Assembly (NCBI GenBank): GCA_035578005.1
Contig: DATJYK010000305.1
Location: forward strand, 1-51,356
DNA from: Gp13-AA77 sp035578005
Lineage (GTDB): Bacteria; Acidobacteriota; Terriglobia; UBA7540
DNA length: 51,356 bases
Direction of reading: 5' to 3'
Shown: positions 40,450 through 49,307 of the stretch, piece by piece
How positions within the stretch are numbered: position 1 is the stretch's first letter
How the letters are laid out: each line of letters begins with the position of its first letter
Notes under the pieces: generated by a model
Database searches by the model: none
What the model was told of the DNA's origin: nothing
What the model saw: only the letters and a program-made list of their open reading frames with translations
Position numbers and translations under genes: made by a program

Positions 40450-40763
40450 CCTTTCGGCGGATCCAAATAGATCCCGTCATCCGGGGGCAGGCGCCCGTCG
40501 AGAAGGTCGATGCCCCGCGCGGTGATCTTCACCAGGTTCACGCTGCGATGCGAGTAAGGCCCGCGCACCGTCTCGACGTCCACCAGTCCCTTTTCCTGCA
40601 GGTAAGCAATGTGAAAACTGAGCTCCTCGATGGGGATCGGATACCCGAAGTAATCGAGCTCGGCCTGCAGCAGTTGCATGGTGGCCTGCTGCGGGTAAAT
40701 CAGATGGAGGTAATACAGCGCCTTTCCCCGAATCAGCTCTTTTTGGCGCAACGACGTGGCCAT
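40446..40763 (-). CDS. winged-helix-like phage protein, paralog 3 (Mu gp26-like)
   Basis: A 105-residue protein from ATG 40763, preceded by GAGGGG. The sequence IRGKALYYLHLIYPQQATMQLLQAELDYFGYPIPIEELSFHIAYLQEKGLVDVETVRGP, then VKITARGIDLLDGRLPPDDGIYLDPPKG, aligns along its length with paralogs 1 and 2 but is more diverged. Predicted winged helix. In Mu-like gene order this slot (after the membrane coil protein and before gp27) is gp26. Stop TAG lies in a family B word (CTAGGTGCC). Confidence 0.72.
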   Translation of the reverse strand: MATSLRQKELIRGKALYYLHLIYPQQATMQLLQAELDYFGYPIPIEELSFHIAYLQEKGLVDVETVRGPYSHRSVNLVKITARGIDLLDGRLPPDDGIYLDPPKG

Positions 40764-40799
40764 TCGTCTTATTCCCCTCGGCTTTTGAAACTTCAAAGC

Positions 40800-41207
40800 T
40801 CAACTCGAGACCTTGGCCGGCGTTCGGACCTGGGACGTGAGGTCCTCAACGTCGCGGTGCAGGGCCTTGAGCGCAATCAGCATTTCCTGGTGCTCATAAC
40901 TTTCAAGCGAGTCGCGGTGCTCCACCGCACTGGCTAGGCGCGAGAGCGCTTCGGCCTGGGTTCTGGAAGCGCCGGAGAGCTGGCCCACGTAGTCGCGCGC
41001 GATGTCGAAGGCGCTATCCATCTGCCGGTGCTTCATATCCATGGTCCGGTCGATCCAATGGTAGGCTAGCTTCATAAACCCATAGGCAAACACAATCAGG
41101 ATCAGAATTCCCGGACCCCACAGCACGATGTAACGTTCCAGGTCTTGCGGCAAAATGTCCACCTTCAGGTTCAGAGCGCGCGGGTCGACTTCGCGTCGCG
41201 TTCGCAT
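40800..41207 (-). CDS. membrane protein with coiled coil (Mu gp25/DUF2730-like)
   Basis: A 135-residue protein from ATG 41207 (AAGG upstream); the longer frame enters a family G repeat. One membrane helix (about 22-42, YIVLWGPGILILIVFAYGFM) is followed by amphipathic helices (AFDIARDYVGQLSGASRTQAEALSRLASAVEHRDSLESYEHQEMLIALKALHRDVEDLTSQ). Membrane helix plus coiled tail in front of the gp26-like gene reproduces Mu order. It may belong to the lysis cassette with the neighbouring lysozyme. Function unproven. Confidence 0.68.
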   Translation of the reverse strand: MRTRREVDPRALNLKVDILPQDLERYIVLWGPGILILIVFAYGFMKLAYHWIDRTMDMKHRQMDSAFDIARDYVGQLSGASRTQAEALSRLASAVEHRDSLESYEHQEMLIALKALHRDVEDLTSQVRTPAKVSS

Positions 41208-41219
41208 CCTTGAGCGGCT

Positions 41220-41422
41220 CGCAAATCTCGGGTCTTGAATTTCAAATTTCAAATTTCAAATCTGAATAATCTGAAATCTGAAATCCCGAAGCTGCATCTT
41301 AAACCTCGAAACTCGAATCTTCGATCCGGACTTCGAATCTCAATCCCAAATCTCAATCCCGGAATTTCGAATCCGGAATTTTGAATCTCGAATCTTGAAT
41401 CTCAAATCCCGAAACGCTGCCT
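41220..41422. repeat. word-array repeat, family G (AATTTCAAATTTCAA)
   Basis: Degenerate 7-8 bp words AATTTCAAATTTC / CTGAAATCTGAAATCCCG pass into TCGAATCTCAATCCCAAATC and GAATTTCGAATCCGGAATTT words. Partial inverted symmetry. It fills the whole gap between two lysis-type genes. Confidence 0.75.
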
Positions 41423-41460
41423 CGCCCCGCCCGCCGGCCTGAACCGGTGCGCTATCTTCA

Positions 41461-42498
41461 TTACCCTTGGTGCGCCTCGGCCTGCGCCGCCAGCAACTGT
41501 CGGCAAATTGCGATGCGCCGCATCCCTTTCTCAGCGTACGAAGGGTCAAACGTCTTCCCGTCGGGCCGGCCGGTGTTCCAGCAGTGGAACAGCGCCTCAA
41601 AATCGCGCTGCGGGTCGAGGTGGAAGCGGGCGGCGAACTCTTCAATCATGCGGGCGGCCATGCGGTAGTGAAACGCCGGATCGCACAGCGTCTCTACGGG
41701 CTCCGGTCGGCCGAGCATGTGATAGCCCATAATCTGAGTGAGACCCCAGGAAGTTGCGAGGCGCCGGATGGCCGCATCGTCGAGCGCTGACAGCGCCGGC
41801 GCGGATTTGGCTGCGAAGGCAGGCGTGAGATGCTCCGCGTGGTAACTTTCCGCCTTGCCTTCGGTCGGAGGCGCCTGATGCTCATCGGACTGGGGACGGT
41901 TCGCCGTCGTGGGCTGGGCGCCGACATGAGTTCCAGCCTGTGTCTCCGCGGAGGTACCAGCAGGTGCGGCTCCGCCAGCGGATCCCCCTGTTTCAGAATG
42001 TCCAGACGAAGCGGCGCCAGGTTGTGCGCTGGCGTGCGTCGTCTGAGAAGACGAAGGCTGACCGGTAGGCTGGGTTTGCGTCTGATGGGCGCCAGCTTGG
42101 GCGCTCGCCGACTCGCGCTGTATCTCTTTTTCCAACAATGACTTGGCGATACTCCCGTAGCTCGCTACGCGACCCTCAGCGACGCTCTTCAAATGCTGAT
42201 AGACGCCCGGCTCAAAGCGACTTGCGCGCGCATCACCGCCCGACTCATTTGCGGTCAATGCCGCCAGGAATTCCGACGGAACTTTCATATCTACACCTAT
42301 ATCAAATAGATAGCTCTTGAAGTCGCCGACGAGCCGATGAATCAGTCGCTCTTCCGATGCCACCTTGCCACTTGAGTCGGGCTTAGCATCCCCTCGCAAA
42401 ACTCGCTCACTTCCCGACCGAGTGGAATCACTGATTCGTGCGGGCGTGGGAATATCGGCCCCTGGACCCTGCCTCGTCGTCTGTCGGACTTCTGTCAT
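41461..42498 (-). CDS. phage lysozyme/transglycosylase with long low-complexity insertion
   Basis: A 345-residue protein from ATG 42498. The first catalytic segment (FLAALTANESGGDARASRFEPGVYQHLKS, E85 and E96 candidates) and the second (LATSWGLTQIMGYHMLGRPEP, about 248-267, then FALFHCWNTGRP-like) form a lysozyme-type muramidase or lytic transglycosylase domain. They are separated by roughly 85 residues of Ala/Gln/Thr/Gly/His-rich low complexity (about 131-215). In related phage enzymes the same two motifs are only some tens of residues apart. No signal peptide, so export would need a holin, two candidates for which are encoded in the block. It is the first gene of the late block. Confidence 0.78.
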   Translation of the reverse strand: MTEVRQTTRQGPGADIPTPARISDSTRSGSERVLRGDAKPDSSGKVASEERLIHRLVGDFKSYLFDIGVDMKVPSEFLAALTANESGGDARASRFEPGVYQHLKSVAEGRVASYGSIAKSLLEKEIQRESASAQAGAHQTQTQPTGQPSSSQTTHASAQPGAASSGHSETGGSAGGAAPAGTSAETQAGTHVGAQPTTANRPQSDEHQAPPTEGKAESYHAEHLTPAFAAKSAPALSALDDAAIRRLATSWGLTQIMGYHMLGRPEPVETLCDPAFHYRMAARMIEEFAARFHLDPQRDFEALFHCWNTGRPDGKTFDPSYAEKGMRRIAICRQLLAAQAEAHQG

Positions 42499-43476
42499 AG
42501 CTAGACAGTAACATCCTAGATTGGGACAGTGGGGACACACGGGAACTCCGGGAACAATTCTTTTTCCCAACGGAATGAGCCACATAGGCTGTTGAAATTC
42601 GAGGGTTCGAATCTGGAGTGTCGACAGTGTGCATAGTTGATACACTTTTCGAAGGGTTCCAGGCGGTTGCTTTCTAGGCGTCTGATCGGAGCAGCATCTG
42701 AACAAATGTCGCAAGTTCTTGAAGTCGGAACCCGCAACCACCCCTCAGTACCCTGGGGTGCGAGAAGTCGGACGGGGGAAAATCAGGTTCCGGACAGGGC
42801 ACCCCCCCGGAGTCACTCTATGCGCGCTAACGAACCCAAACTTGTATCGTGTTGCTGCAGCGTATGTTAATGGCGATCAGGCGGCCCATTTGCCAAACGA
42901 GTCGAAAAAACGAACCCAAAACACTTAACCCATAGATTCAAATACGGATAAGAGCAAAAATGGGACCAATTTGGCGTTCGAAAACGAACCTAAACGAACC
43001 TGACTTTCGGGGGAAAAAACGCACAAAATCAGGAAACGAACCCAAGGAACCCAAGAAACGAACCCGAGCTTCGTCCAGTGGTTGGGCGTGGGCTCGTCGG
43101 TCTGAGGTTCAAGACTTCGCCAGGAAAACTGCAGACAACCACGGAAGCTTGTTGCCGACGACCAGCGCATTCTGGGTTTGCTAGGCCGAGGGCTCGCGAG
43201 GCTGTTACTTCCGACGAAAAACAAAGGGGGGCATTCGTTCTCGGCTCTCAGGAACTTCATCTAATTGATAAGCAGTGAGTTGCTCAACGCACCGCAGAAT
43301 ATCGATGACGATTTGGGAACTTACGTCAACAGACTCGTAACACCCAACACTAAGCACACAGTGTGACGTGCGCGATTGGGGAAGCCGTTCGCCAGGGGCG
43401 GCAAGAATTCGGCTATACTTTTGTCGCGCACTCGTTCCGCGACGTAACTGTGGCGCACGTTTCATTGAGGAAGAAT
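42499..43476. other. right edge of the phage block: spacer with repeats
   Basis: No supported gene in about 980 bases. It contains a GC hairpin (ACCCCTCAG / CTGGGGT near 42740-42765) and a family I word array in inverse orientation (42965-43070). A short imperfect palindrome at about 42625-42645 (AGTGTGCATAGTTGATACACT) upstream of the lysozyme could be an operator. Minus-strand frames here are low-quality. If phage early genes ever existed to the right, they are gone. Confidence 0.55.
42965..43070. repeat. word-array repeat, family I, inverse orientation
   Basis: AACGAACCTAAACGAACCTG, then AAACGAACCCAAGGAACCCA words: the reverse complement of the GGTTCGTTTA array at 14740-15030. The two arrays flank the phage block in opposite orientations. 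Confidence 0.75.
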
Positions 43477-44319
43477 TTGGAGCCTAGTCGATCACCTCTC
43501 GCCGTGTGTGGCGTAATCCCGGCGCGTCTGGAGTCGCGGCGCCTGCCTGGTAAGCCGTTACGCCTCATCTGCGGCCGTCCAATGATCGCCTGGGTCTACG
43601 AACGGGCAGCGCTGAGTGGAGCTTTCAATAGCGTGTTGATCGCCACAGACTCCAGGGAGATCCTGAAATACTGCACCCAAGCCCGAATTCCCGCTCGACT
43701 CACCTCAAGTGGCCATGCTTCCGGCACGGACCGGTTGATCGAAGTTCTGGACCAAGACTGCTCATCTGGCCAGCGTGCCGACATCTATGTGAACATCCAG
43801 GGAGACGAACCGATGGTGACAGCGGAGCACATTCGTCTGCTGGTCAGCCCGTTTTTGACACAAGCACGCGGAGGCCGCCCCCGTGACGGCCAGGCTGGGT
43901 TGCCGGATGCACCGGCAGTACTCTCGACCGATGTCCAAGTCTCAACGCTGAAGGTGGCCATCAGCAGCAAAGAGGCACGAGACCCCAACGCAGTCAAGGT
44001 GGTCACCGACTCCCGGGGACGAGCGCTCTATTTCTCGCGCGCAATGATTCCGTTCAATCGCGGCGACGCGGCGCAGGAGCGCTATTACAAGCATCTCGGT
44101 TTCTACGCGTACACGGTTGAAGCCCTGCAAAAGTTTCGACGGCTACCGCCTTCCGCTCTCGAACAGACTGAGTGCCTGGAGCAGTTACGATTCCTGGAGA
44201 ACGGCATCCCGATCCAGGTGCTTGAGACTCCTGATGATACGATTGGCGTGGATACTGAGCAGGACCTGGCGCGAGTGCAGCGGCACTTCGCGACCCTAGG
44301 ATTGGCACCGGCGAAGTAA
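43477..44319 (+). CDS. kdsB: 3-deoxy-manno-octulosonate cytidylyltransferase
   Basis: A 280-residue enzyme that activates Kdo with CTP for lipid A-core assembly. Signature: GVIPARLESRRLPGKPLRLICGRPMIAWVYERA, then VLIATDSREI, HASGTDRLIEVL, VNIQGDEPMV, LYFSRAMIPFNR, KHLGFYAYTVEAL, then EQTECLEQLRFLENGIPIQVLETP and DTEQDLARV, the full KdsB set. The window frame is open upstream to 43363; TTG 43477 with GAGGA upstream puts the conserved motif near residue 12, as usual. Cytosolic. It shows that the host makes LPS. It is followed 88 bases later by a dehydrogenase on the same strand. Confidence 0.95.
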   Translation: MEPSRSPLAVCGVIPARLESRRLPGKPLRLICGRPMIAWVYERAALSGAFNSVLIATDSREILKYCTQARIPARLTSSGHASGTDRLIEVLDQDCSSGQRADIYVNIQGDEPMVTAEHIRLLVSPFLTQARGGRPRDGQAGLPDAPAVLSTDVQVSTLKVAISSKEARDPNAVKVVTDSRGRALYFSRAMIPFNRGDAAQERYYKHLGFYAYTVEALQKFRRLPPSALEQTECLEQLRFLENGIPIQVLETPDDTIGVDTEQDLARVQRHFATLGLAPAK

Positions 44320-44407
44320 CGTCCCCTGTGGCGACTGGGCCTCGGGAAAACTTGAATTGCAGCCCTGCCGCCACGTTGTACTCTGGACGCGGAGGGTTGG
44401 AGGAACG

Positions 44408-45139
44408 ATGGGAAATGAACTCAAGGACAAAGTCGCGGCGATCACAGGGGGCACGCGCGGCATCGGCTACGATATTGCCGCCGTCCTTTTGGGTGAAGGC
44501 GCAAACGTTTTCATCTGCGGACGAAGCGAATCGGTCCTCCGGGACGCATTACAGTCACTCGAGACGGCAGGGCCGGGACGCATCGCCGGGGTCACTGCGG
44601 ATGTGCGCTCTTATCCGGATTGTCGGCACTTCATCCAGCAGGCTGCCGAGCGTTTCGGCGGGCTGGATCTGCTCGTCAACAACGCCGGGATTGGCATCAT
44701 GAAGCCCGTCGATCAACTCACCCCCGACGAATGGGATGCCATCATTGAGACCAACCTTTCGGGGACGTTTTACTGCTGTCGCGAAGCCATTCCTCTGTTT
44801 CGGCGCCGCGGCGGAGGCTATATCATCAACATCTCAAGTCTCGCCGGCGTCAACCCGTTTCCGGGCGGCGCAGCGTACAACGCATCAAAGTTCGGGTTGA
44901 ACGGCTTCAGTGAAGCCATGATGCAAGACATCCGCCACGATGGCATCCGCGTCAGCTACATCATGCCGGGCAGCGTGGATACTGACTTTGCCGCGACGCC
45001 CGGGAGCAAGCCCCGCGAAAGCTGGAAGCTTGCAGGCGAGGATATTGCCAAGGCTGTCCTTGACCTCTACCGCTTTCCGTCGCGGGCTCTGGCCAGCCGT
45101 ATTGAAATGCGGCCCTCGCGGCCGCCGCGCAAGAAATGA
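44408..45139 (+). CDS. short-chain dehydrogenase/reductase
   Basis: A 243-residue classical SDR: cofactor motif TGGTRGIG (13-20), NNAG (91-94), catalytic S143/S144, Y157 and K161 in AAYNASKFG. The closest style is 3-ketoacyl-ACP reductase-like enzymes, but substrate cannot be told. ATG 44408 follows GGAGGAACG. The stop overlaps a possible ATG of purH (ATGA), so the two genes are probably co-transcribed although functionally unrelated. Confidence 0.95.
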   Translation: MGNELKDKVAAITGGTRGIGYDIAAVLLGEGANVFICGRSESVLRDALQSLETAGPGRIAGVTADVRSYPDCRHFIQQAAERFGGLDLLVNNAGIGIMKPVDQLTPDEWDAIIETNLSGTFYCCREAIPLFRRRGGGYIINISSLAGVNPFPGGAAYNASKFGLNGFSEAMMQDIRHDGIRVSYIMPGSVDTDFAATPGSKPRESWKLAGEDIAKAVLDLYRFPSRALASRIEMRPSRPPRKK

Positions 45140-45168
45140 GAATAGGCTACGGGAGGGATTTTTTTCGG

Positions 45169-46755
45169 GTGAAGAAAATCGAGCGGGCACTGATCAGCGT
45201 GAGTGACAAAAGAGGTGTGGAGGAGTTTGCCGCGGGGATTGCGGCCCTCGGCATTCAAATTCTCTCCACGGGAGGAACGGCGAAACTGCTGCGGGCCCAC
45301 GGCCTGGCCGTGCGCGACGTTTCCGAGGTGACCGGCTTTCCCGAAATGCTGGACGGCCGGGTGAAGACCCTTCATCCCCGAGTGCATGGAGGCCTTCTGG
45401 GCGTCCGCTCGAACCTCGAACACGTCCGGCAGATGCGCGAACACGGTATCGAGCCTATTGACCTGGTCGTCGTCAACCTTTATCCGTTCGAGCAGACTGC
45501 GGCCAAGCCGGGCGTGCGCTTCGAAGAGGTCATCGAGAATATCGATATCGGAGGGCCCTCTATGATCCGCTCGGCGGCCAAGAACTTCGCCGACGTCACC
45601 GTGGTCGTGGACCCGTCCGACTATCCGGTGGTGCTGCAGGAGATTGGGCTGAGCGGAGGTGCAACTTCGGACGTCACGCGACGGCGTCTGGCACTGAAGG
45701 CGTTCGCCACCACCGCCGCTTATGATGGCGCCATTTCCACCACCCTTCAGAAATGGGCCACGAGCGCCGGCGAGACAACCACCGACCTCACTCCCCTTCT
45801 GAGTCTGCCCGACAGGCTGCACCTGAACTTCCACAAGGTCACCGATTTGCGCTACGGAGAGAATCCGCACCAGCGGGCCGCGCTTTACCAAGACCCGGCG
45901 ACCGGCGGACGAGGCCTGGCCCACGCCCACCAACTCCAGGGTAAGGAGCTTTCGTACAACAACCTCGTAGACTTGGAAGCCGCTTGGCGCCTAGTCACGG
46001 AATTCAGCAAGCCCACGACAGCAATCATCAAGCACACCAACCCCTGCGGGATCGCATCTGCAGGTACATTACGCGAGAGCTATCAGCGAGCGCTGGCCGT
46101 GGATCCCGTATCGGCTTTCGGGTCCGTTATCGCGGTCAATCATGTCGTGGACGCAGGCACGGCGTCGGAACTCGCCAAGCTGTTCGTTGAAGCCGTGGTG
46201 GCTCCGCGCTTCGATTCGGGGGCGCTCGAGGGCCTGGCAGCCAAGAAGAATCTCCGCCTGATGGAGATGCCGGTTGCAGGCGACGAATACGGCTTACAGC
46301 TCAAGTCGATTGGAGGGGGTCTGCTGGTGCAGACACCTGACACTTTGGGGGCACGACCCGAGGACTGGAAATGCGTCACGGAGCGCAAGCCCTCGGAGGA
46401 CGAGCACCGTGCGCTCGTCTTCGCTTGGCGGGTGGTGAAGCACGTGAAGTCGAACGCCATCGTTTTTGCGCACGAGGACGTGGCGGTGGGAATAGGCGCG
46501 GGGCAGATGAGCCGCGTGGATTCAGTCCGCTTAGCCATGACCAAAGCGCGCGAGTTGAAGCACCAGCTCGAGGGAACAGTGGTCGGCTCGGATGCCTTCT
46601 TTCCCTTCCCCGACGGCGTCGAAGAAGCGGCCCAAGCTGGCGCCACGGCCGTGGTGCAGCCCGGCGGCTCGGTGCGCGACGCGGAGGTGATCGCCGCCGC
46701 CAATCGTCTGGGCCTCGCGATGATGTTCACGGGCGTGCGGCACTTCCGCCACTGA
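45169..46755 (+). CDS. purH: bifunctional AICAR transformylase/IMP cyclohydrolase
   Basis: About 528 residues; catalyses the last two steps to IMP in purine synthesis. The N-terminal cyclohydrolase domain shows RALISVSDKRGVEEFA, LSTGGTAKLL, GFPEMLDGRVKTLHPRVHGGLL and the DIGGPSMIRSAAKNF stretch. The C-terminal transformylase shows DLRYGENPHQRAALY, KHTNPCGIASAG, VKSNAIVFA and GAGQMSRVDSVRLA. Start: GTG 45169 gives a typical N-terminus with GGGAGG 12 bases upstream; ATG 45136 overlapping the previous stop would add 11 residues. It is followed by a family E repeat element. Confidence 0.96.
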   Translation: MKKIERALISVSDKRGVEEFAAGIAALGIQILSTGGTAKLLRAHGLAVRDVSEVTGFPEMLDGRVKTLHPRVHGGLLGVRSNLEHVRQMREHGIEPIDLVVVNLYPFEQTAAKPGVRFEEVIENIDIGGPSMIRSAAKNFADVTVVVDPSDYPVVLQEIGLSGGATSDVTRRRLALKAFATTAAYDGAISTTLQKWATSAGETTTDLTPLLSLPDRLHLNFHKVTDLRYGENPHQRAALYQDPATGGRGLAHAHQLQGKELSYNNLVDLEAAWRLVTEFSKPTTAIIKHTNPCGIASAGTLRESYQRALAVDPVSAFGSVIAVNHVVDAGTASELAKLFVEAVVAPRFDSGALEGLAAKKNLRLMEMPVAGDEYGLQLKSIGGGLLVQTPDTLGARPEDWKCVTERKPSEDEHRALVFAWRVVKHVKSNAIVFAHEDVAVGIGAGQMSRVDSVRLAMTKARELKHQLEGTVVGSDAFFPFPDGVEEAAQAGATAVVQPGGSVRDAEVIAAANRLGLAMMFTGVRHFRH

Positions 46756-46756
46756 A

Positions 46757-47012
46757 AGGCAGGAGTCAGAAGACAGGAGACAGAAGCCAGGAGTCGGAAG
46801 TGAGAACCTCTAGGAAGCCTCTTCCCTTCGCGCTTCATCTCAGCTATGCGGGTCACCCGCTTGCAACGACTGCGTTCCCAAGCATGTTTCCGCATCCCGC
46901 CACCTAGAGTTGTGGTAGTTGTATCTCGCAACTCAACCGCGGTTTGCTGGCTCCTGACTTCTGGCTTCTTACTTCCGACTCCTGACTTCTGACTCCTGGG
47001 TTCTGCTTCTTG
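46757..47012. repeat. fold-back element, word family E (CAGGAGTCAGAAGA)
   Basis: Left arm 46757-46807 of GGCAGGAGTCAGAAGACAGG words, core of about 140 bases, right arm 46948-47012 of GGCTCCTGACTTCTGGCTTC words, the reverse complement. It is the clearest copy of the architecture in a host spacer, between purH and the RelA/SpoT gene. Confidence 0.85.
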
Positions 47013-47122
47013 AACCTCCCTTGCCTCATACCCTACAATGTTCCCAGAGGCTTCTGGACGCGTGCTCAGCCGGTTTCAGCGGTTTGCACACAAAAAGCGG
47101 AAGCAGGTAACGGGCTTGACGG

Positions 47123-49267
47123 ATGGTCAGCTTCGAACAACTCGCCCAGAAGGTACACGCCTATCGACCCGGCGACGACCTCAGCCTGCTGCACAAAGCC
47201 TACGACTTCAGCGCTACCGAACATCGTAGCCAAACCCGCCTGAACGGTGAGCCTTTCTTTTCCCATCCCTTGGAGGTCGCGAACGTTTTGGCCGACCTGA
47301 AATTGGACGTCGTCTGCCTTGCGGGCGGCATGCTCCATGACGTTGTGGAAGACACGCCAACGACCATCGAGCGCATCCGCCAGGAGTTCGGTCCGGATGT
47401 GGCGCACATCGTGGAAGGTGTCACCAAAATCAGCCGCCTTCAATTCAACACCGCGGAAGAAAAGCAGGCCGAGAACCTTCGGAAGATGTTCCTGGCGATG
47501 GTGGATGACGTCCGCGTCGTTCTCGTTAAGCTGGCTGACCGGCTCCATAACATGCGCACCCTCGACGCGCTACCCTTGGAAAAGCGGCAGCGGGTGGCGC
47601 AAGAGACGCTTGATATCTACGCACCCATCGCGCACCGCCTGGGAATGGGCAAGATTCGAGGTGAACTCGAGGACCTGGCCTTCCGCCATCTTGAGCCGGA
47701 CGCCTACGAGGAAGTACGCGAGGCCGTGGAGAGCCGGCGCAAAGTGAACGAAGTCTTTCTGGCCCAGGTTCGCACTCACGTGATTGCGGTGATGAAGGAG
47801 CACGATATTCCAGCACGCGTTGAGGGCCGCATCAAGCGGCTTTACAGCATCTGGCTGAAGCTTCAGCGCCAGCAGATTCCCATTGAGAAAGTGTATGACC
47901 TGCTCGCGATCCGCATCATCACCGACTCGGTGAAGAACTGTTACGGGGCGCTCGGCGTCATCCATCAAACCTGGCCTCCCATTCCGGATCGCATCAAGGA
48001 TTTCATTGCCATGCCGCGGCCGAATTTCTACCAGTCGCTTCATACTTCCGTGATCGGTCCTCACGGCCAGCCCTTTGAGCTGCAGATCCGCACCGAAGAA
48101 ATGCATCGCGTGGCCGAGGAAGGTATCGCGGCTCACTGGAAATACAAAGACGGCAAGCCTGCTCAGCGCGAGGACGAGCAGCGCATGGCTTGGCTGCGCA
48201 GGCTGGTGGATTTGCAGCAGGAAATGCGCGATCCCAGCGACTATCTTTCGACGCTCAAGATCGACCTCTATCCTCAGGAGGTTTACACCTTCACACCCAA
48301 GGGCAAAGTCGTGGTGCTGCCTCGCGAGGCCACGCCCATCGACTTCGCCTACTCCATCCACACCGAGGTAGGCCACCACTGCGTGAGCGCCAAGGTGAAC
48401 GGGCGCATGGTGCCGCTGAAGTCGAAGCTGGAGAACGGCGACATCGTCGAGATCACCACTGCGCCCGGCCAGCACCCCAGCCGTGACTGGCTCTCGGTGG
48501 TGAAGACCGCGCGGGCCCGCAACAAAATCAAGCACTGGATCAATCTGGCGGAACGCCAGCAGGCCATTGAGATTGGACGCAAGCTCGTTGAGAAAGAAGC
48601 GCGGCGCTTCAATGTGGTGCTCAAGGAGGTTACCGAGGCGGACTACCTGCGCGTGGCCAGCGATTACGGATGCGCGACTACCGAGGATCTGCTGGCAGGC
48701 GTGGGTTACGGTAAGTTCGGACCTCGGCAGGTGCTGGGCAAGTTGGCGCCATCTCTTCCCGAGGAGCCGGAGGCCTCACCCAGCCTCGCGAGCACAGTCA
48801 AGCGCGCGCTCGGCATCGAGCGGGACCTCGCCATTCAGGTTCACGGACACAATGACCTGATGGTGTATCGCGCCAAGTGCTGCAATCCGGTGCGGGGCGA
48901 GGAAATTGTGGGATACGTGACGCGCGGAAAGGGTATTGCCGTGCATTCCAAGAGTTGTCATAACGTCCAGAATCTGCTCTATGATGCGGACCGGCGCATC
49001 GAGGTTGAGTGGAGCGGCCCCAAGTATACGCTGTACACGGTCAAGCTTGCCCTCACCACTGAGGACCGGCGCGGCTTGCTGGCTGAGGTCACGTCGGTGA
49101 TCAGCGACGTTCATTCCAATATTCAGAACATTCAGGCGCACACGGGCGAGGAACGGGCCACCATCGACGTCACGCTCGACACGGTCGACATCCAGCACCT
49201 TCGCAGGATTGTCTCTTCGCTGCGGAAGATCGACGGCGTCTACGAAGTCAAGCGAATTACAAACTGA
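47123..49267 (+). CDS. bifunctional (p)ppGpp synthetase/hydrolase (RelA/SpoT)
   Basis: A 714-residue long RSH enzyme controlling the stringent alarmone. The HD hydrolase domain has H48 (FFSHP), H72/D73 (LHDVVEDT) and D139 (KLADRLHNMRT). The synthetase domain has RIKRLYSIWLK, VYDLLAIRII and YQSLHT (303-308). The charge motif RIKD (290-293) is the RxKD form found in bifunctional enzymes. Then follow a TGS domain (VYTFTPKGKVVVLP, about 393-450), a helical and CxxC-like region, and a C-terminal ACT domain (about 640-712). The hydrolase motifs are intact, so both activities are expected. It lies next to the rRNA operon that ppGpp regulates, though transcribed convergently. Confidence 0.97.
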   Translation: MVSFEQLAQKVHAYRPGDDLSLLHKAYDFSATEHRSQTRLNGEPFFSHPLEVANVLADLKLDVVCLAGGMLHDVVEDTPTTIERIRQEFGPDVAHIVEGVTKISRLQFNTAEEKQAENLRKMFLAMVDDVRVVLVKLADRLHNMRTLDALPLEKRQRVAQETLDIYAPIAHRLGMGKIRGELEDLAFRHLEPDAYEEVREAVESRRKVNEVFLAQVRTHVIAVMKEHDIPARVEGRIKRLYSIWLKLQRQQIPIEKVYDLLAIRIITDSVKNCYGALGVIHQTWPPIPDRIKDFIAMPRPNFYQSLHTSVIGPHGQPFELQIRTEEMHRVAEEGIAAHWKYKDGKPAQREDEQRMAWLRRLVDLQQEMRDPSDYLSTLKIDLYPQEVYTFTPKGKVVVLPREATPIDFAYSIHTEVGHHCVSAKVNGRMVPLKSKLENGDIVEITTAPGQHPSRDWLSVVKTARARNKIKHWINLAERQQAIEIGRKLVEKEARRFNVVLKEVTEADYLRVASDYGCATTEDLLAGVGYGKFGPRQVLGKLAPSLPEEPEASPSLASTVKRALGIERDLAIQVHGHNDLMVYRAKCCNPVRGEEIVGYVTRGKGIAVHSKSCHNVQNLLYDADRRIEVEWSGPKYTLYTVKLALTTEDRRGLLAEVTSVISDVHSNIQNIQAHTGEERATIDVTLDTVDIQHLRRIVSSLRKIDGVYEVKRITN

Positions 49268-49307
49268 GCGACGACCTACTCTCGCAGCCAGTACATGAGG
49301 CCGGTGT

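Noticed and set aside
42590..42625. tRNA-like GGGTTCGAATCTGGAG string
   Set aside because: Only a T-loop-like fragment; no acceptor or anticodon stem can be folded around it, so I do not call a tRNA or att remnant.
42925..43260. 111-codon minus-strand ORF at the right edge
   Set aside because: It is built largely from the family I repeat in reverse; no ribosome-binding site.
16879..43476. Integrase, Mu transposase or repressor for the phage block
   Set aside because: Looked for on both strands in and around the block; none of the open frames shows tyrosine recombinase, serine recombinase, DDE transposase or Cro/CI-like motifs.
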